Below are positions 16,158-23,592 of a stretch of DNA of 36,685 nt, piece by piece (position 1 is the stretch's first letter; each line of letters opens with the position of its first letter). The translations under genes were made by a program, and so were the position numbers. The notes beneath the pieces are model-generated. The model was not told where the DNA came from and searched no databases. It saw only the letters and a list, made by a program, of their open reading frames with translations. The DNA is from an uncultured Flavobacteriales bacterium (GTDB lineage: Bacteria > Bacteroidota > Bacteroidia > Flavobacteriales_E > Vicingaceae), in NCBI GenBank assembly GCA_905479325.1, contig CAJQLW010000069.1, forward strand, positions 1 to 36,685, given 5' to 3'.

Positions 16158-17297
16158 TTATCTTTTTAACAAATCGATAACACTCTTTACAAAAAGCGGT
16201 CGATTTGTATTCCACATTATTTTTAATTCTTCGGCAAAGGTAGTTTCCTCATCTAAAAATTTGAAGATTTTATGCGCTTCATTTTTCAAATACATGCGTT
16301 CAAATACCTCCGGGCCTTTTTCATTTTTTGTACTAAGAATGTTCAACAAAACCTCGTCGTAAAAACGAAAGCGATTTTGCCAAAAACCAGCTTTCGGCAG
16401 GGTGTTGTTTTTTAAGGTGTGAATCAATTCCGCCACTTTACGTTCCACATTTTTAAAAGAATAACCAGTGGATGCTTTTACCCATCCACCACCTGTTCCA
16501 ATTTTATGGTAGCCATTACGATTCTCACACCAAAATGGAAAGCTGCTCATGGGAATTATACCTTCTTCAACCTCATGAATTGAGTAAGATTCAATGTTTA
16601 AGATGCCTTGAATAAACTCTTTTAATTTCTCATCGTAAATTTTGTTGTCAATTAATTCGGGCACAAAGAAGGTGAACTCTACCAATGCTTTCCGCTTGCT
16701 AATTGGTAAAACATAGGTGAAGCAAGTATTTCGATTATGCCCTAAACGATAATCCATGAAGGTAAAAGAAGAGGGATTGAATTGGTCATCTTCCGTTTCA
16801 ATTACCCAACCTTTAAACGGTTGGAGAACGGTAGTTGAACTATCATCATCTTTAAAGTTTTGAGTGGTGCGACTGTCAAAAATGAATTCGGCAGTATATG
16901 TCTCTTTCTTCCCTAAAACTGTTTGATCAGTAACGCCCTCAACGGAATCAACCACCCAAGTGATGTTCGCATGTTTGGCTAGTTCTTTTTTTACAAAATT
17001 GTAAAAGTCAACGGATCGGAGCATTTTATAGGAGTATTCTCCTAAATTCAGTTCTACGGATTTTTTGGGGCCATGGAAAGATGCGTTCTTCCATTCGTGC
17101 GTAATTAACTTATCCCATTTACCCGTTCCTTTTTCCCAAAAGCACCATGTTTTGTCATTGTCTTTTTTGGGTTCAGGTTCTATAATTGCAATTTGTTTCT
17201 TGGCAAAAAACGCATCTTCACAAAAAGCTAAGGCGAGCTGCATTCCTGCTAGCCCGCCTCCGATAATAATATAATCAAATGTTGTTTTTTCTGTCAA
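16158..17297 (-). CDS. crtY: Lycopene beta-cyclase
   Basis: The 379-residue flavoprotein-fold enzyme closes the ends of lycopene to give beta-carotene, in carotenoid synthesis at the membrane. The N-terminal dinucleotide-binding motif is YIIIGGGLAGMQLA. NDKTWCFWE (around residues 47-55) is the characteristic lycopene cyclase sequence, and IGTGGGWVKASTGYSF is the conserved C-terminal flavin-region motif. The start is a TTG at 17297. The frame begins MTEKTTFDYIIIGGG and no ATG is near. This TTG overlaps the stop of the preceding 59-residue gene (TTGA), which supports it. No other carotenoid gene lies in the window. Confidence 0.9.
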   Translation of the reverse strand: MTEKTTFDYIIIGGGLAGMQLALAFCEDAFFAKKQIAIIEPEPKKDNDKTWCFWEKGTGKWDKLITHEWKNASFHGPKKSVELNLGEYSYKMLRSVDFYNFVKKELAKHANITWVVDSVEGVTDQTVLGKKETYTAEFIFDSRTTQNFKDDDSSTTVLQPFKGWVIETEDDQFNPSSFTFMDYRLGHNRNTCFTYVLPISKRKALVEFTFFVPELIDNKIYDEKLKEFIQGILNIESYSIHEVEEGIIPMSSFPFWCENRNGYHKIGTGGGWVKASTGYSFKNVERKVAELIHTLKNNTLPKAGFWQNRFRFYDEVLLNILSTKNEKGPEVFERMYLKNEAHKIFKFLDEETTFAEELKIMWNTNRPLFVKSVIDLLKR

Positions 17298-17473
17298 CTT
17301 TGTTGCTTTTCCTTCTTTTTAAAAATAACATAGGTTATCCCAAAAACTACTCCTATTGTAATCGCAATATATGCTCTTATGTTTTCTTCGTAGGCATAAT
17401 TTTCAAAATCTAATGAAGTTATGCCAAAGGTTAAGAACATTGCCGTGAAAAATGATAACGTATTCGTTTTCAT
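17294..17473 (-). CDS. 59-residue single-pass membrane protein upstream of lycopene cyclase
   Basis: An ATG at 17473-17471 opens a 59-codon frame ending in TGA at 17296-17294. The product begins MKTNTLSFFTAMFLTFG, a hydrophobic segment that may be a signal or first helix. A polar middle (LDFENYAYEENIR) leads to a second hydrophobic helix (residues 35-50), then a Lys-rich end (FKKKEKQQS). It starts three bases after the SPFH gene stop, and its own stop overlaps the cyclase TTG by four bases. That packing in an operon supports a real gene. No family is recognised. It could be a small membrane partner of the SPFH protein or the cyclase. Confidence 0.65.
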   Translation of the reverse strand: MKTNTLSFFTAMFLTFGITSLDFENYAYEENIRAYIAITIGVVFGITYVIFKKKEKQQS

Positions 17474-17476
17474 AAT

Positions 17477-18397
17477 TTATCCTTTTTGCTGTTTAATAAC
17501 TGAAGTAGCCGTTGCCACTAAGCTAGAAACATCTGTTAAGTCAGAAGGTAGAATTAAGGTATTTCCTTCTTTTGCAATTTTACCAAACTGCTCAATGTAT
17601 TGCTCTGCAACTCTCAAATTCACTGCTTCGTAACCGCCCGGGTTCTGAATAGCGGCAGCGATTTTTGCAATTCCTTCAGCGGTAGCATCGGCAATACTCA
17701 AAATTTCTGCAGCTTGTCCTTGAGCTTCGTTTATTCTTTTTTGCTTTTCACCTTCAGATCGAGCAATAAGCTCTTGCTTATCTCCGTCGGCACGGTTCAT
17801 TGTTGCTTGTCGCTCACCTTCTGAAGTAGCAATGGTTGCTCTTTTTTCTCGTTCAGCTCTCATTTGCTTCTCCATAGCATCTTTAATACTTTGTGGAGGA
17901 GTAATGTTTTTAATCTCATATCGAGTTACTTTGATTCCCCAAGGGTCAGAAGCCTTGTCAACCGCATTTACAATGGTAGAGTTGATATGATCTCTTTCTT
18001 CAAAGGTTTTGTCTAATTCCATTTTTCCAATAATGCTACGCATGGTAGTTTGGGCTAACTGAATAGATGCAAAAGGGTAGTTGTCAATTCCGTAAGAAGC
18101 TTTTTTAGCATCCATTACTTGTAAATACAAAACGCCATCTACTTCAACTGAAATGTTGTCTTTGGTAATACAAATTTGAGCTGAAACGTCAATAACCTGC
18201 TCTTTTAGCGTGTGTTTGTAGCCTATTTTGTCAACAAAGGGAATTATGATATGAAAACCAGCCAGTAGCGTGTCTCTATATTTTCCAAATCGTTCAACAA
18301 CAAATGCAGATCGCTGTGGTACAATTTTTATGGTTGAAATGAACAGAAAGATTAATACGACGATTAATCCAATGATCATAATGGTTCCTGAATTCAT
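17477..18397 (-). CDS. qmcA: SPFH/band-7 membrane scaffold protein (QmcA-like)
   Basis: The 306-residue protein has one N-terminal membrane helix (residues 5-22). The band-7 domain follows: IVPQRSAFVVERFGKY, AGFHIIIPFVDKI, then QLAQTTMRSIIGKMELDKTF. A long helical region with repeated charged and small residues (KRATIATSEGERQATMNRAD, then SEGEKQKRINEAQGQAA) and a hydrophobic C-terminus complete the classic stomatin/QmcA layout. Such proteins form oligomeric membrane rings and organise membrane microdomains. The pairing with an NfeD gene four bases upstream is the usual one. The symbol is given by resemblance to E. coli QmcA/YbbK. Confidence 0.9.
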   Translation of the reverse strand: MNSGTIMIIGLIVVLIFLFISTIKIVPQRSAFVVERFGKYRDTLLAGFHIIIPFVDKIGYKHTLKEQVIDVSAQICITKDNISVEVDGVLYLQVMDAKKASYGIDNYPFASIQLAQTTMRSIIGKMELDKTFEERDHINSTIVNAVDKASDPWGIKVTRYEIKNITPPQSIKDAMEKQMRAEREKRATIATSEGERQATMNRADGDKQELIARSEGEKQKRINEAQGQAAEILSIADATAEGIAKIAAAIQNPGGYEAVNLRVAEQYIEQFGKIAKEGNTLILPSDLTDVSSLVATATSVIKQQKG

Positions 18398-18401
18398 AGT
18401 T

Positions 18402-18860
18402 TTACGATTTTAAGGGTTCAACAATTAATTTAATGCTTTTCATTCCCACAATGGTAACTGCCATGCGAGACTCAATTTTTGATGTGGAACAGGCTTCCCA
18501 TTGGCTTCCATTGAATTCTACTTTGCCGTCTTTTCCAGGCTCTATTTCTGTTAAGCTAACTGCTTGACTTCCGATAAATCCATTGTCTGTATCCTCTACT
18601 CCGTTGATGGAAACATCCATGTATTTTTTTCGAAGACCTTTTCGTAGCAACAATAAACTTCCCACAGATGTAAGGCTAAACAACAAGAGTTGACTGTTTA
18701 ATGATAAATCTACTCCTAATAGAACTGCCGCAGTAACCCACGCGCCAATGCCAAAAAATACAAAAATCAATCCCGGAACTACAAGTTCCAATAACAGCAG
18801 TCCAACTCCAATTAAAAACCAAATTACCTCAGGGGTGAATAATGTTCCATCTAATTCCAT
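18402..18860 (-). CDS. NfeD-family membrane protein (YbbJ-like)
   Basis: The 152-residue protein has two to three membrane helices. EVIWFLIGVGLLLLELVVPG and FVFFGIGAWVTAAVLL form the standard NfeD hairpin, followed by a third hydrophobic segment (LLLFSLTSVGSLLLL). The C-terminal domain (residues 90-152: GFIGSQAVSLTEIEPGKDGK, then an EFNGSQWEA strand and MKSIKLIVEPL) is the small OB-fold beta barrel of NfeD proteins. NfeD proteins work with SPFH proteins, and that partner is the next gene. It heads the operon that includes lycopene cyclase. A TATTTTTG box lies upstream. Confidence 0.9.
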   Translation of the reverse strand: MELDGTLFTPEVIWFLIGVGLLLLELVVPGLIFVFFGIGAWVTAAVLLGVDLSLNSQLLLFSLTSVGSLLLLRKGLRKKYMDVSINGVEDTDNGFIGSQAVSLTEIEPGKDGKVEFNGSQWEACSTSKIESRMAVTIVGMKSIKLIVEPLKS

Positions 18861-18884
18861 AACTACTAATTTACTTTAGCGGGT

Positions 18885-18892
18885 CAAAAATA
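18885..18892 (-). promoter_or_regulatory. Candidate -7 box for the NfeD/SPFH/crtY operon
   Basis: On the minus strand TATTTTTG matches TAnnTTTG and lies 24 bases before the NfeD ATG. No TTG is found at the usual -33 distance, so this rests on the -7 box and position. Confidence 0.4.
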
Positions 18893-18922
18893 CTTTCAAA
18901 AATGTGAGGAGCGGTAATCGAC

Positions 18923-20029
18923 TTACATGTGCAGTAAAAAATCGTGTTTTTCGAATTCAACGCCATTCACTATAAGGGCTACAGCATGCTTCCCCGAATA
19001 GTATTTTCGGGTGCTAATGGGTTTAATAGTGTGCGATTTTTTGACCTTAATGGTTTCGAAAGCGTGCAAGCCTCTTTCACTGATTTTAAACACCTTTTTA
19101 TTCTGAAGTCCATTGCTTTTCATAAAGTAAATGGCATACTCTAAACGGACCAATAGGTGTTCGTTGGTGTTGTTTTCAAGAATCAACTGAAACTCTAAAG
19201 TCTTTCCAAACACTACCTCGGTTGTGAAGATTTGGAATTTTGAGAGCGCTAGTTTTTGAGTCTCAGCGTAATTGAAAATTTGCAGGGCTTCTGCATTTCC
19301 GCCTTTTAGTAAGGTGCGCATTCCGTGTTTTACAATCCAATTGGTAATGGGGGAGGTTCCTTTCCACTTTTTGGCCAATTGCAAAGCTAACGCTGGGTGG
19401 TCTTTTGAAATGTCGTTGAGGTTGTTGGCTACACTTTTTTGGACAAATAAAGAATCATCTGATTTTAAATTTTCTAAGATGGGTACAATAAGACTCGCAT
19501 CTTTCTTAAAGTTTGGCAATGCCATAGACCATGGAAGTCGAGAGCGACAACCTTCAGACGACAATCTTCTAACATTTGCATACGAATGTTCCGACCACTT
19601 TAGCATTTGCTGCATGGTTTCTGCTTCGTATGCTAGAATAAACGGGCGAATAGCAAATTCGCACGACGTGAATTGTGTGACGCATTCAATTGCTCTCATC
19701 GAGCTTTTCCAATGACCCAAGCCATTTTTAGCAATCATTTCTGGTATGAACATGTATTCAAAACCTAAGCCTGAGGTGGACTGCTCTGCAATAATGGTTG
19801 TCATTTCGCAAATAATTGAAGCCGCTAAGTCAAAATTTGAAGGAAGTGCTGATAGTGTAACTTCAGCAAGTTGAGACATGCGTTGCTTTAACTCCAAACC
19901 ATCCCAATCGGTTTTGAAAACAGCTTTAGAAAACTCTACCTCGTTTAAATTGGGCAAGAGTGGCTGCCAAACGCGAACGAGTTGGTGCACAAATTCTGTG
20001 GTATAGATATTTTTGAGAGGTTCTGCCAT
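18923..20029 (-). CDS. AlkC-type DNA glycosylase for alkylated bases
   Basis: The protein has about 368 residues. The N-terminus MAEPLKNIYTTEFV and the highly conserved VRRLSSEGCRSRLPW mark the AlkC branch of the HEAT-like-repeat DNA glycosylases. These excise N-alkylated purines/pyrimidines such as 3-methylcytosine and 1-methyladenine. HEAT-like helices occupy roughly residues 1-255. A C-terminal section (about 265-368: LEFQLILENNTNEHLLVRLE, then Ig-like strands to HDFLLHM) matches the immunoglobulin-like domain known in AlkC. I used the ATG at 20029 because family members begin at MAEPLKN. A GTG at 20065 would add twelve residues. Confidence 0.85.
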   Translation of the reverse strand: MAEPLKNIYTTEFVHQLVRVWQPLLPNLNEVEFSKAVFKTDWDGLELKQRMSQLAEVTLSALPSNFDLAASIICEMTTIIAEQSTSGLGFEYMFIPEMIAKNGLGHWKSSMRAIECVTQFTSCEFAIRPFILAYEAETMQQMLKWSEHSYANVRRLSSEGCRSRLPWSMALPNFKKDASLIVPILENLKSDDSLFVQKSVANNLNDISKDHPALALQLAKKWKGTSPITNWIVKHGMRTLLKGGNAEALQIFNYAETQKLALSKFQIFTTEVVFGKTLEFQLILENNTNEHLLVRLEYAIYFMKSNGLQNKKVFKISERGLHAFETIKVKKSHTIKPISTRKYYSGKHAVALIVNGVEFEKHDFLLHM

Positions 20030-20091
20030 TTTTATTGTTAGGTGATTAATAAAAGAGTTGGTCACTCAAATTTGTAACTATTGGACTCAAA

Positions 20092-20508
20092 TTAGTCGTA
20101 ATTCTCTTTCATCCAATTTACGGAAGCCGTAATTAACTCTTCAAGAATGTCTCTATTAATGTCATCTAATTTTTTAATATACAAGCATGATTTACCAGTT
20201 TTATATTTTCCTAACTGCTCCATTAGTCGAGGAAATTTAGTCATACCAGCCATAATATAAATGGTTAAGGCTGTTTTTCTTGGAGAGAAACCGGCAATAA
20301 AAAATTCTCCTTCTCTACCGCTTGCATATTTATAGTGATACTTTCCAAAACCAATTAAAGATGGGCCCCATAAAACGGGTTTTTCTTTTGTTATTTTTTG
20401 AATCAGCGCCAATGTTTCAAATGCATCTTTACGTTTTTGTTCCTGCTCAACGCTATTAATAAATTCTTCAACAGAGGCTTCGGTAGGTTGGGTTTTATTG
20501 GCAGACAT
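20092..20508 (-). CDS. DUF1801 family protein
   Basis: The 138-residue cytoplasmic protein begins MSANKTQPTEASVEEFINSV. It carries the DUF1801/YdhG pattern: KPVLWGPSLIGFGKYHYKYA, then FFIAGFSPRKTALTIYIM and KTGKSCLYIKKLDDI. The biochemical role of the family is not established to my knowledge. The ATG at 20508 is preferred over a farther upstream start because the added residues would be an unrelated hydrophobic stretch. It lies upstream of the AlkC gene with a 62-base gap and may share its transcript. Confidence 0.8.
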   Translation of the reverse strand: MSANKTQPTEASVEEFINSVEQEQKRKDAFETLALIQKITKEKPVLWGPSLIGFGKYHYKYASGREGEFFIAGFSPRKTALTIYIMAGMTKFPRLMEQLGKYKTGKSCLYIKKLDDINRDILEELITASVNWMKENYD

Positions 20509-20625
20509 GTAGTACGTTTTAAGAAGCAAGTTTACCAAAAGCAAAAACAATTTTAATAAGAGGATGATTATTCGAAGAGGTCAAACCTAATTTCTTTTTA
20601 CAACCTTTGCGGCGATTAAAACCAA

Positions 20626-21159
20626 ATGCCAACCATGACTTTTTCTGAAATATACAAGCTGTTTGGTGGCATGGTGTACAATGTTGCACTGCAATACACC
20701 CAAAATGGTCAAGATGCTGAAGAGGTGACGCAAGATGTTTTTGTATTAGTTCACGAAAAAATGAATGCTTTCAGAAACGATGCTGAATTAAAAACATGGA
20801 TCTATCGAATTGCAGTGAATAAATCATTGGATTTTTTAAGGGCCAAAAAAGCAGTAAAGCGTTGGTCATTTTTATCTGCGAAAGGCATTGATGAGAAGAA
20901 ATACGAAATGGTTCACTCGGAGTTTAATCATCCCGGAGTGCAATTGGAGCAGAAAGAAGCGCTTGCATTTTTATTTTCTTGCATCAATCAACTCAACGAA
21001 AAACAAAAAACAGCAATTATTTTGGTGCGCATTGAAGGAATTTCGATGGATGAAGCCTCATCAATAATGGGTTTGTCGTACAAAGCACTAGAGTCGGTTA
21101 TAGGCAGAGCCAAAATCAAACTACAAAATATTATTAACGAATCGAAGGAAGATGAGTAG
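20626..21159 (+). CDS. ECF-type RNA polymerase sigma factor
   Basis: The 177-residue protein has the two expected regions. Region 2 is VYNVALQYTQNGQDAEEVTQ with DVFVLVHEKM and TWIYRIAVNKSLDFLRAKK, for -10 recognition. Region 4 is LNEKQKTAIILVRIEGIS followed by the helix-turn-helix MDEASSIMGLSYKALESVIG. Region 4 is preceded by a short linker, as usual in ECF factors. The start codon is the ATG giving MPTMTF. The gene overlaps the next by 8 bases. It heads the six-gene run to 24966 and probably controls it, in the manner of CnrH with CnrY and CnrX. No promoter it would recognise can be defined here. Confidence 0.95.
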   Translation: MPTMTFSEIYKLFGGMVYNVALQYTQNGQDAEEVTQDVFVLVHEKMNAFRNDAELKTWIYRIAVNKSLDFLRAKKAVKRWSFLSAKGIDEKKYEMVHSEFNHPGVQLEQKEALAFLFSCINQLNEKQKTAIILVRIEGISMDEASSIMGLSYKALESVIGRAKIKLQNIINESKEDE

Positions 21160-21427
21160 TAAAACGTCTAATCAGCAAATGGAAAATTCATTAGAATTAT
21201 TGAACTCAATCCGCACTGTAACTCCGCCAAAGGATTTGCTATTAAAAATTGAGCGAAAAATTGAAAATAATAAGCAAAACGTGATACCACTGCGCTGGGT
21301 TAAAGCTGCCGCGGCCATTTTTATTTGTGTTTTTTTTACTGAGGTATATTTGCTCTCAAATAAAACACAAGCAGATGATTTATCTGAACTCATAGTAACC
21401 GTTGATTATACATTGTACAATGAATAA
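21152..21427 (+). CDS. Short single-pass putative anti-sigma factor (CnrY-like in layout)
   Basis: The 91-residue protein has a cytoplasmic N-terminal half (MENSLELLNSI, TPPKDLLLKIERKIE), one membrane helix (about residues 50-68, AAAAIFICVFF) and a short outer tail. It overlaps the ECF sigma gene by 8 bases (ATGAGTAG) and the next gene by 8 bases. The size, topology and position match CnrY-type anti-sigma factors, which hold the sigma factor by a short N-terminal helix. I see no zinc-type (HxxxCxxC) anti-sigma motif. The function is inferred from context, not from sequence similarity. Confidence 0.7.
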   Translation: MSSKTSNQQMENSLELLNSIRTVTPPKDLLLKIERKIENNKQNVIPLRWVKAAAAIFICVFFTEVYLLSNKTQADDLSELIVTVDYTLYNE

Positions 21428-21881
21428 GAATAGATTTTACATCATTATTATAATCGGATTGTTAATTTTTAATGGCATTTTTGTGTTCTTTATAACGCAA
21501 AAGGGTCCAAGAAAAGGTCTTCGAAAATCACCTAAAGAGATAATTTCTAAAAGGTTAAATTTTAGAGAAGATCAAAATGCCCAATATGAAGAGTTAATTC
21601 ACATGCATAGATCAAAAACCGTTGAATTAACGAATGCTATTAAAGAAAGTAGAAATGCGCTGTACAATACAATGTCTATCAACGGATCCATGCAATTGCA
21701 TGACTCTATTATAAATAACATAACAAACAGTCAGGCCGAATTAGAATTACTTAATATTTCCCATTTTCAAGACATTAAAAGTCTTTGTGAGCCTAGCCAA
21801 TTAGATGATTTTAATGCGTTAAGCAGAGACCTAGCAAAACTGTTCGACAAACATGGAGAGCATCCGCATTTAAAAAAGTAG
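21420..21881 (+). CDS. Membrane-anchored periplasmic metal sensor, CnrX/CpxP-like
   Basis: The 153-residue protein has an N-terminal membrane anchor (residues 6-26) and a helical periplasmic domain. RLNFREDQNAQYEELIHMH looks like the LTxxQ motif of CpxP/Spy/CnrX proteins. LCEPSQLDDFNAL resembles the second such motif (LC.P.Q), as in the heavy-metal-resistance/CnrX family. Candidate metal ligands are H61, H63, H94, H115 and C123, plus a His-rich tail HGEHPH (145-150). I took the ATG that begins MNKNRF. In CnrYXH, the X protein senses metal in the periplasm and releases the sigma factor through Y, and this gene order suggests the same here. Confidence 0.75.
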   Translation: MNKNRFYIIIIIGLLIFNGIFVFFITQKGPRKGLRKSPKEIISKRLNFREDQNAQYEELIHMHRSKTVELTNAIKESRNALYNTMSINGSMQLHDSIINNITNSQAELELLNISHFQDIKSLCEPSQLDDFNALSRDLAKLFDKHGEHPHLKK

Positions 21882-21883
21882 CG

Positions 21884-22519
21884 ATGAGAAGTAGACTACT
21901 CATATTGATTTTCTTTTTGGCTACTTCTGCGCTGCATGCGCAGCGTATTTCATTTAGCGCGGCCATTAATGATTCTTCAATTTTGGTTTCGGAAGATGAT
22001 AAGCTGGTCTCAAAATTGACTTTTTACATCTCAAATTTACAATTGCAAACGAAGAACGATTCTCTGATTTTAGTGAAAGATTACCACTTGTTAGATTTTA
22101 GTGACACTAGTTCGCTTGTAATTGGAGGTTCTTTAGCTGATTCTAATCAAGAAATTAAATCAATTCAATTTTTATTGGGCATTGATTCAATAACAAGTGT
22201 TTCTGGGGTTTTTGGGGGAGCATTAGATCCTACAAAAGGTATGTATTGGAGTTGGCAGAGTGGATATGTCAATTTTAAAATAGAAGGGGAGCTAAATGCT
22301 GAAAAATACATTCTTCATTTGGGTGGTTATTCTTTTCCATTTAAAGCGGTGCAGAAAGTTGAATTAGAAGTTAACAAATTCGCAAAAGAGTATCACATAG
22401 TGCTGCCGTTGGACGATTTGCTAAATATAGAAATACCTAAAGATCGGACTATAATGAGTCCGAGTAAGGAAGCAGTGGAGATTGCAAAGCAAATAGCTTC
22501 GTATTTTTACGTGAGATAA
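21884..22519 (+). CDS. mbnP: MbnP-like protein (periplasmic, probable copper-binding)
   Basis: The 211-residue protein has a signal peptide ending near SALHAQ (residue 20). The body matches the MbnP family: LTFYISNLQL (45-54), KDYHLLDFSD, IQFLLGIDSI, and the core motif GALDPTKGMYWSWQSGY (112-128) with W122 and W124. In studied MbnP proteins the partner MbnH converts a tryptophan to kynurenine and so forms a copper site. The next gene begins immediately after this stop (TAAATG) and encodes such a partner. The symbol is given by family resemblance; copper binding here is inference. Confidence 0.85.
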   Translation: MRSRLLILIFFLATSALHAQRISFSAAINDSSILVSEDDKLVSKLTFYISNLQLQTKNDSLILVKDYHLLDFSDTSSLVIGGSLADSNQEIKSIQFLLGIDSITSVSGVFGGALDPTKGMYWSWQSGYVNFKIEGELNAEKYILHLGGYSFPFKAVQKVELEVNKFAKEYHIVLPLDDLLNIEIPKDRTIMSPSKEAVEIAKQIASYFYVR

Positions 22520-23557
22520 ATGAAAAATAGATTTTTTGCACTCACAGTAATTAGCTTGTTTTTGTTCTCCTTTCAACTTGCAGAATGGCAGGGGTTAAAT
22601 TTTCCGAATTACTTTCCTAAGCCCCAATATAATTTTGAGAACAATCCCTTAGACTCCAATAAAATTGAGTTAGGGAGATTGTTGTTTTACGATGCCATTC
22701 TTTCAAGAGATAACTCTATTTCCTGCTCTACTTGTCATTCGCCATTTAGCGCTTTTTCGCATAACGATCATCAGTTGAGTCACGGAATTGGTGATAGTAT
22801 AGGAAGAAGAAATGCACCACCACTTTTCAATTTAGCTTGGCAATACAATTTTATGTGGGATGGAGCTATAAATCACCTTGACATGCAAGCATTGGCTCCA
22901 ATAAGCTCTGCAAGTGAAATGGGGAGCGACCTAAAAAAAGTTGTTCAAAGACTTCAGAACGATACGTTTTACAGCACACGTTTTTACAGGGCTTTTAACG
23001 ACTCTGTGGTTACAGGCGAAAGATTGCTGAAAGCACTATCTCAATTTCAACTAACTCTAAATTCAGCAAATTCAAAATACGATCGCGTACAAAGAAAGGA
23101 AGAGGTTTTTACAAAACAAGAATTAAAAGGATACAAATTATTTAAAAAGGCTTGTAATTCCTGTCATCAAGAGCCACTATTCTCAACGTATGGGTTTCAA
23201 CAAAATTTTATTGAAATGGATTCTTCCCTAAATGATTTTGGAAAGGGAGAAGTCACCCTGTTTTCTGATGATAGTTTGAAGTTCAAGATTCCTTCTTTAC
23301 GTAATTTAAAATACAGTTACCCGTACATGCACGATGGGAGGTTTTACTCGTTAACGAAAGTGTTAGACCATTACACACAGGAAAAAACGCAGCAGAAGTT
23401 CAAGAATAGTGGTTTAAAGAAAATAGACTTAACCTCAGATGAGAAGGTCGATTTAATAGCGTTTATATTAACTCTAAATGATAAGGAGTTTGTTTTCAAT
23501 TCAAAACATCGTTTTCCGAGAGAATTGTTAACCAAATGGAGGGAATCGAATAATTAA
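22520..23557 (+). CDS. mbnH: MbnH/MauG-like dihaem cytochrome c peroxidase family enzyme
   Basis: The 345-residue protein has an N-terminal export signal (residues 1-20). It has two c-type haem sites, CSTCH (69-73) and CNSCH (212-216). An intervening Trp-containing motif (FMWDGAINHL) and the family sequence PYMHDGRFYSLTKVLDHY near the second domain are typical of the bacterial dihaem peroxidase/MauG superfamily. MauG and MbnH use a bis-Fe(IV) state to oxidise tryptophan residues of a partner protein, rather than acting as simple peroxidases. The adjacent MbnP-like gene favours that role. It acts in the periplasm and needs cytochrome c maturation. Confidence 0.88.
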   Translation: MKNRFFALTVISLFLFSFQLAEWQGLNFPNYFPKPQYNFENNPLDSNKIELGRLLFYDAILSRDNSISCSTCHSPFSAFSHNDHQLSHGIGDSIGRRNAPPLFNLAWQYNFMWDGAINHLDMQALAPISSASEMGSDLKKVVQRLQNDTFYSTRFYRAFNDSVVTGERLLKALSQFQLTLNSANSKYDRVQRKEEVFTKQELKGYKLFKKACNSCHQEPLFSTYGFQQNFIEMDSSLNDFGKGEVTLFSDDSLKFKIPSLRNLKYSYPYMHDGRFYSLTKVLDHYTQEKTQQKFKNSGLKKIDLTSDEKVDLIAFILTLNDKEFVFNSKHRFPRELLTKWRESNN

Positions 23558-23592
23558 AGCGTCTAAGCTAAAACAAACCAAATTTAATAACA

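Noticed and set aside
19272..19715. 147-codon open frame on the plus strand inside the AlkC gene
   Set aside because: It lies opposite strongly conserved AlkC motifs and its product has no family features.
20581..20625. Bacteroidota housekeeping promoter before the ECF sigma gene (TA...CTTTG near 20599)
   Set aside because: The spacing between TA and TTTG is wrong (five bases, not two), so I did not list it.
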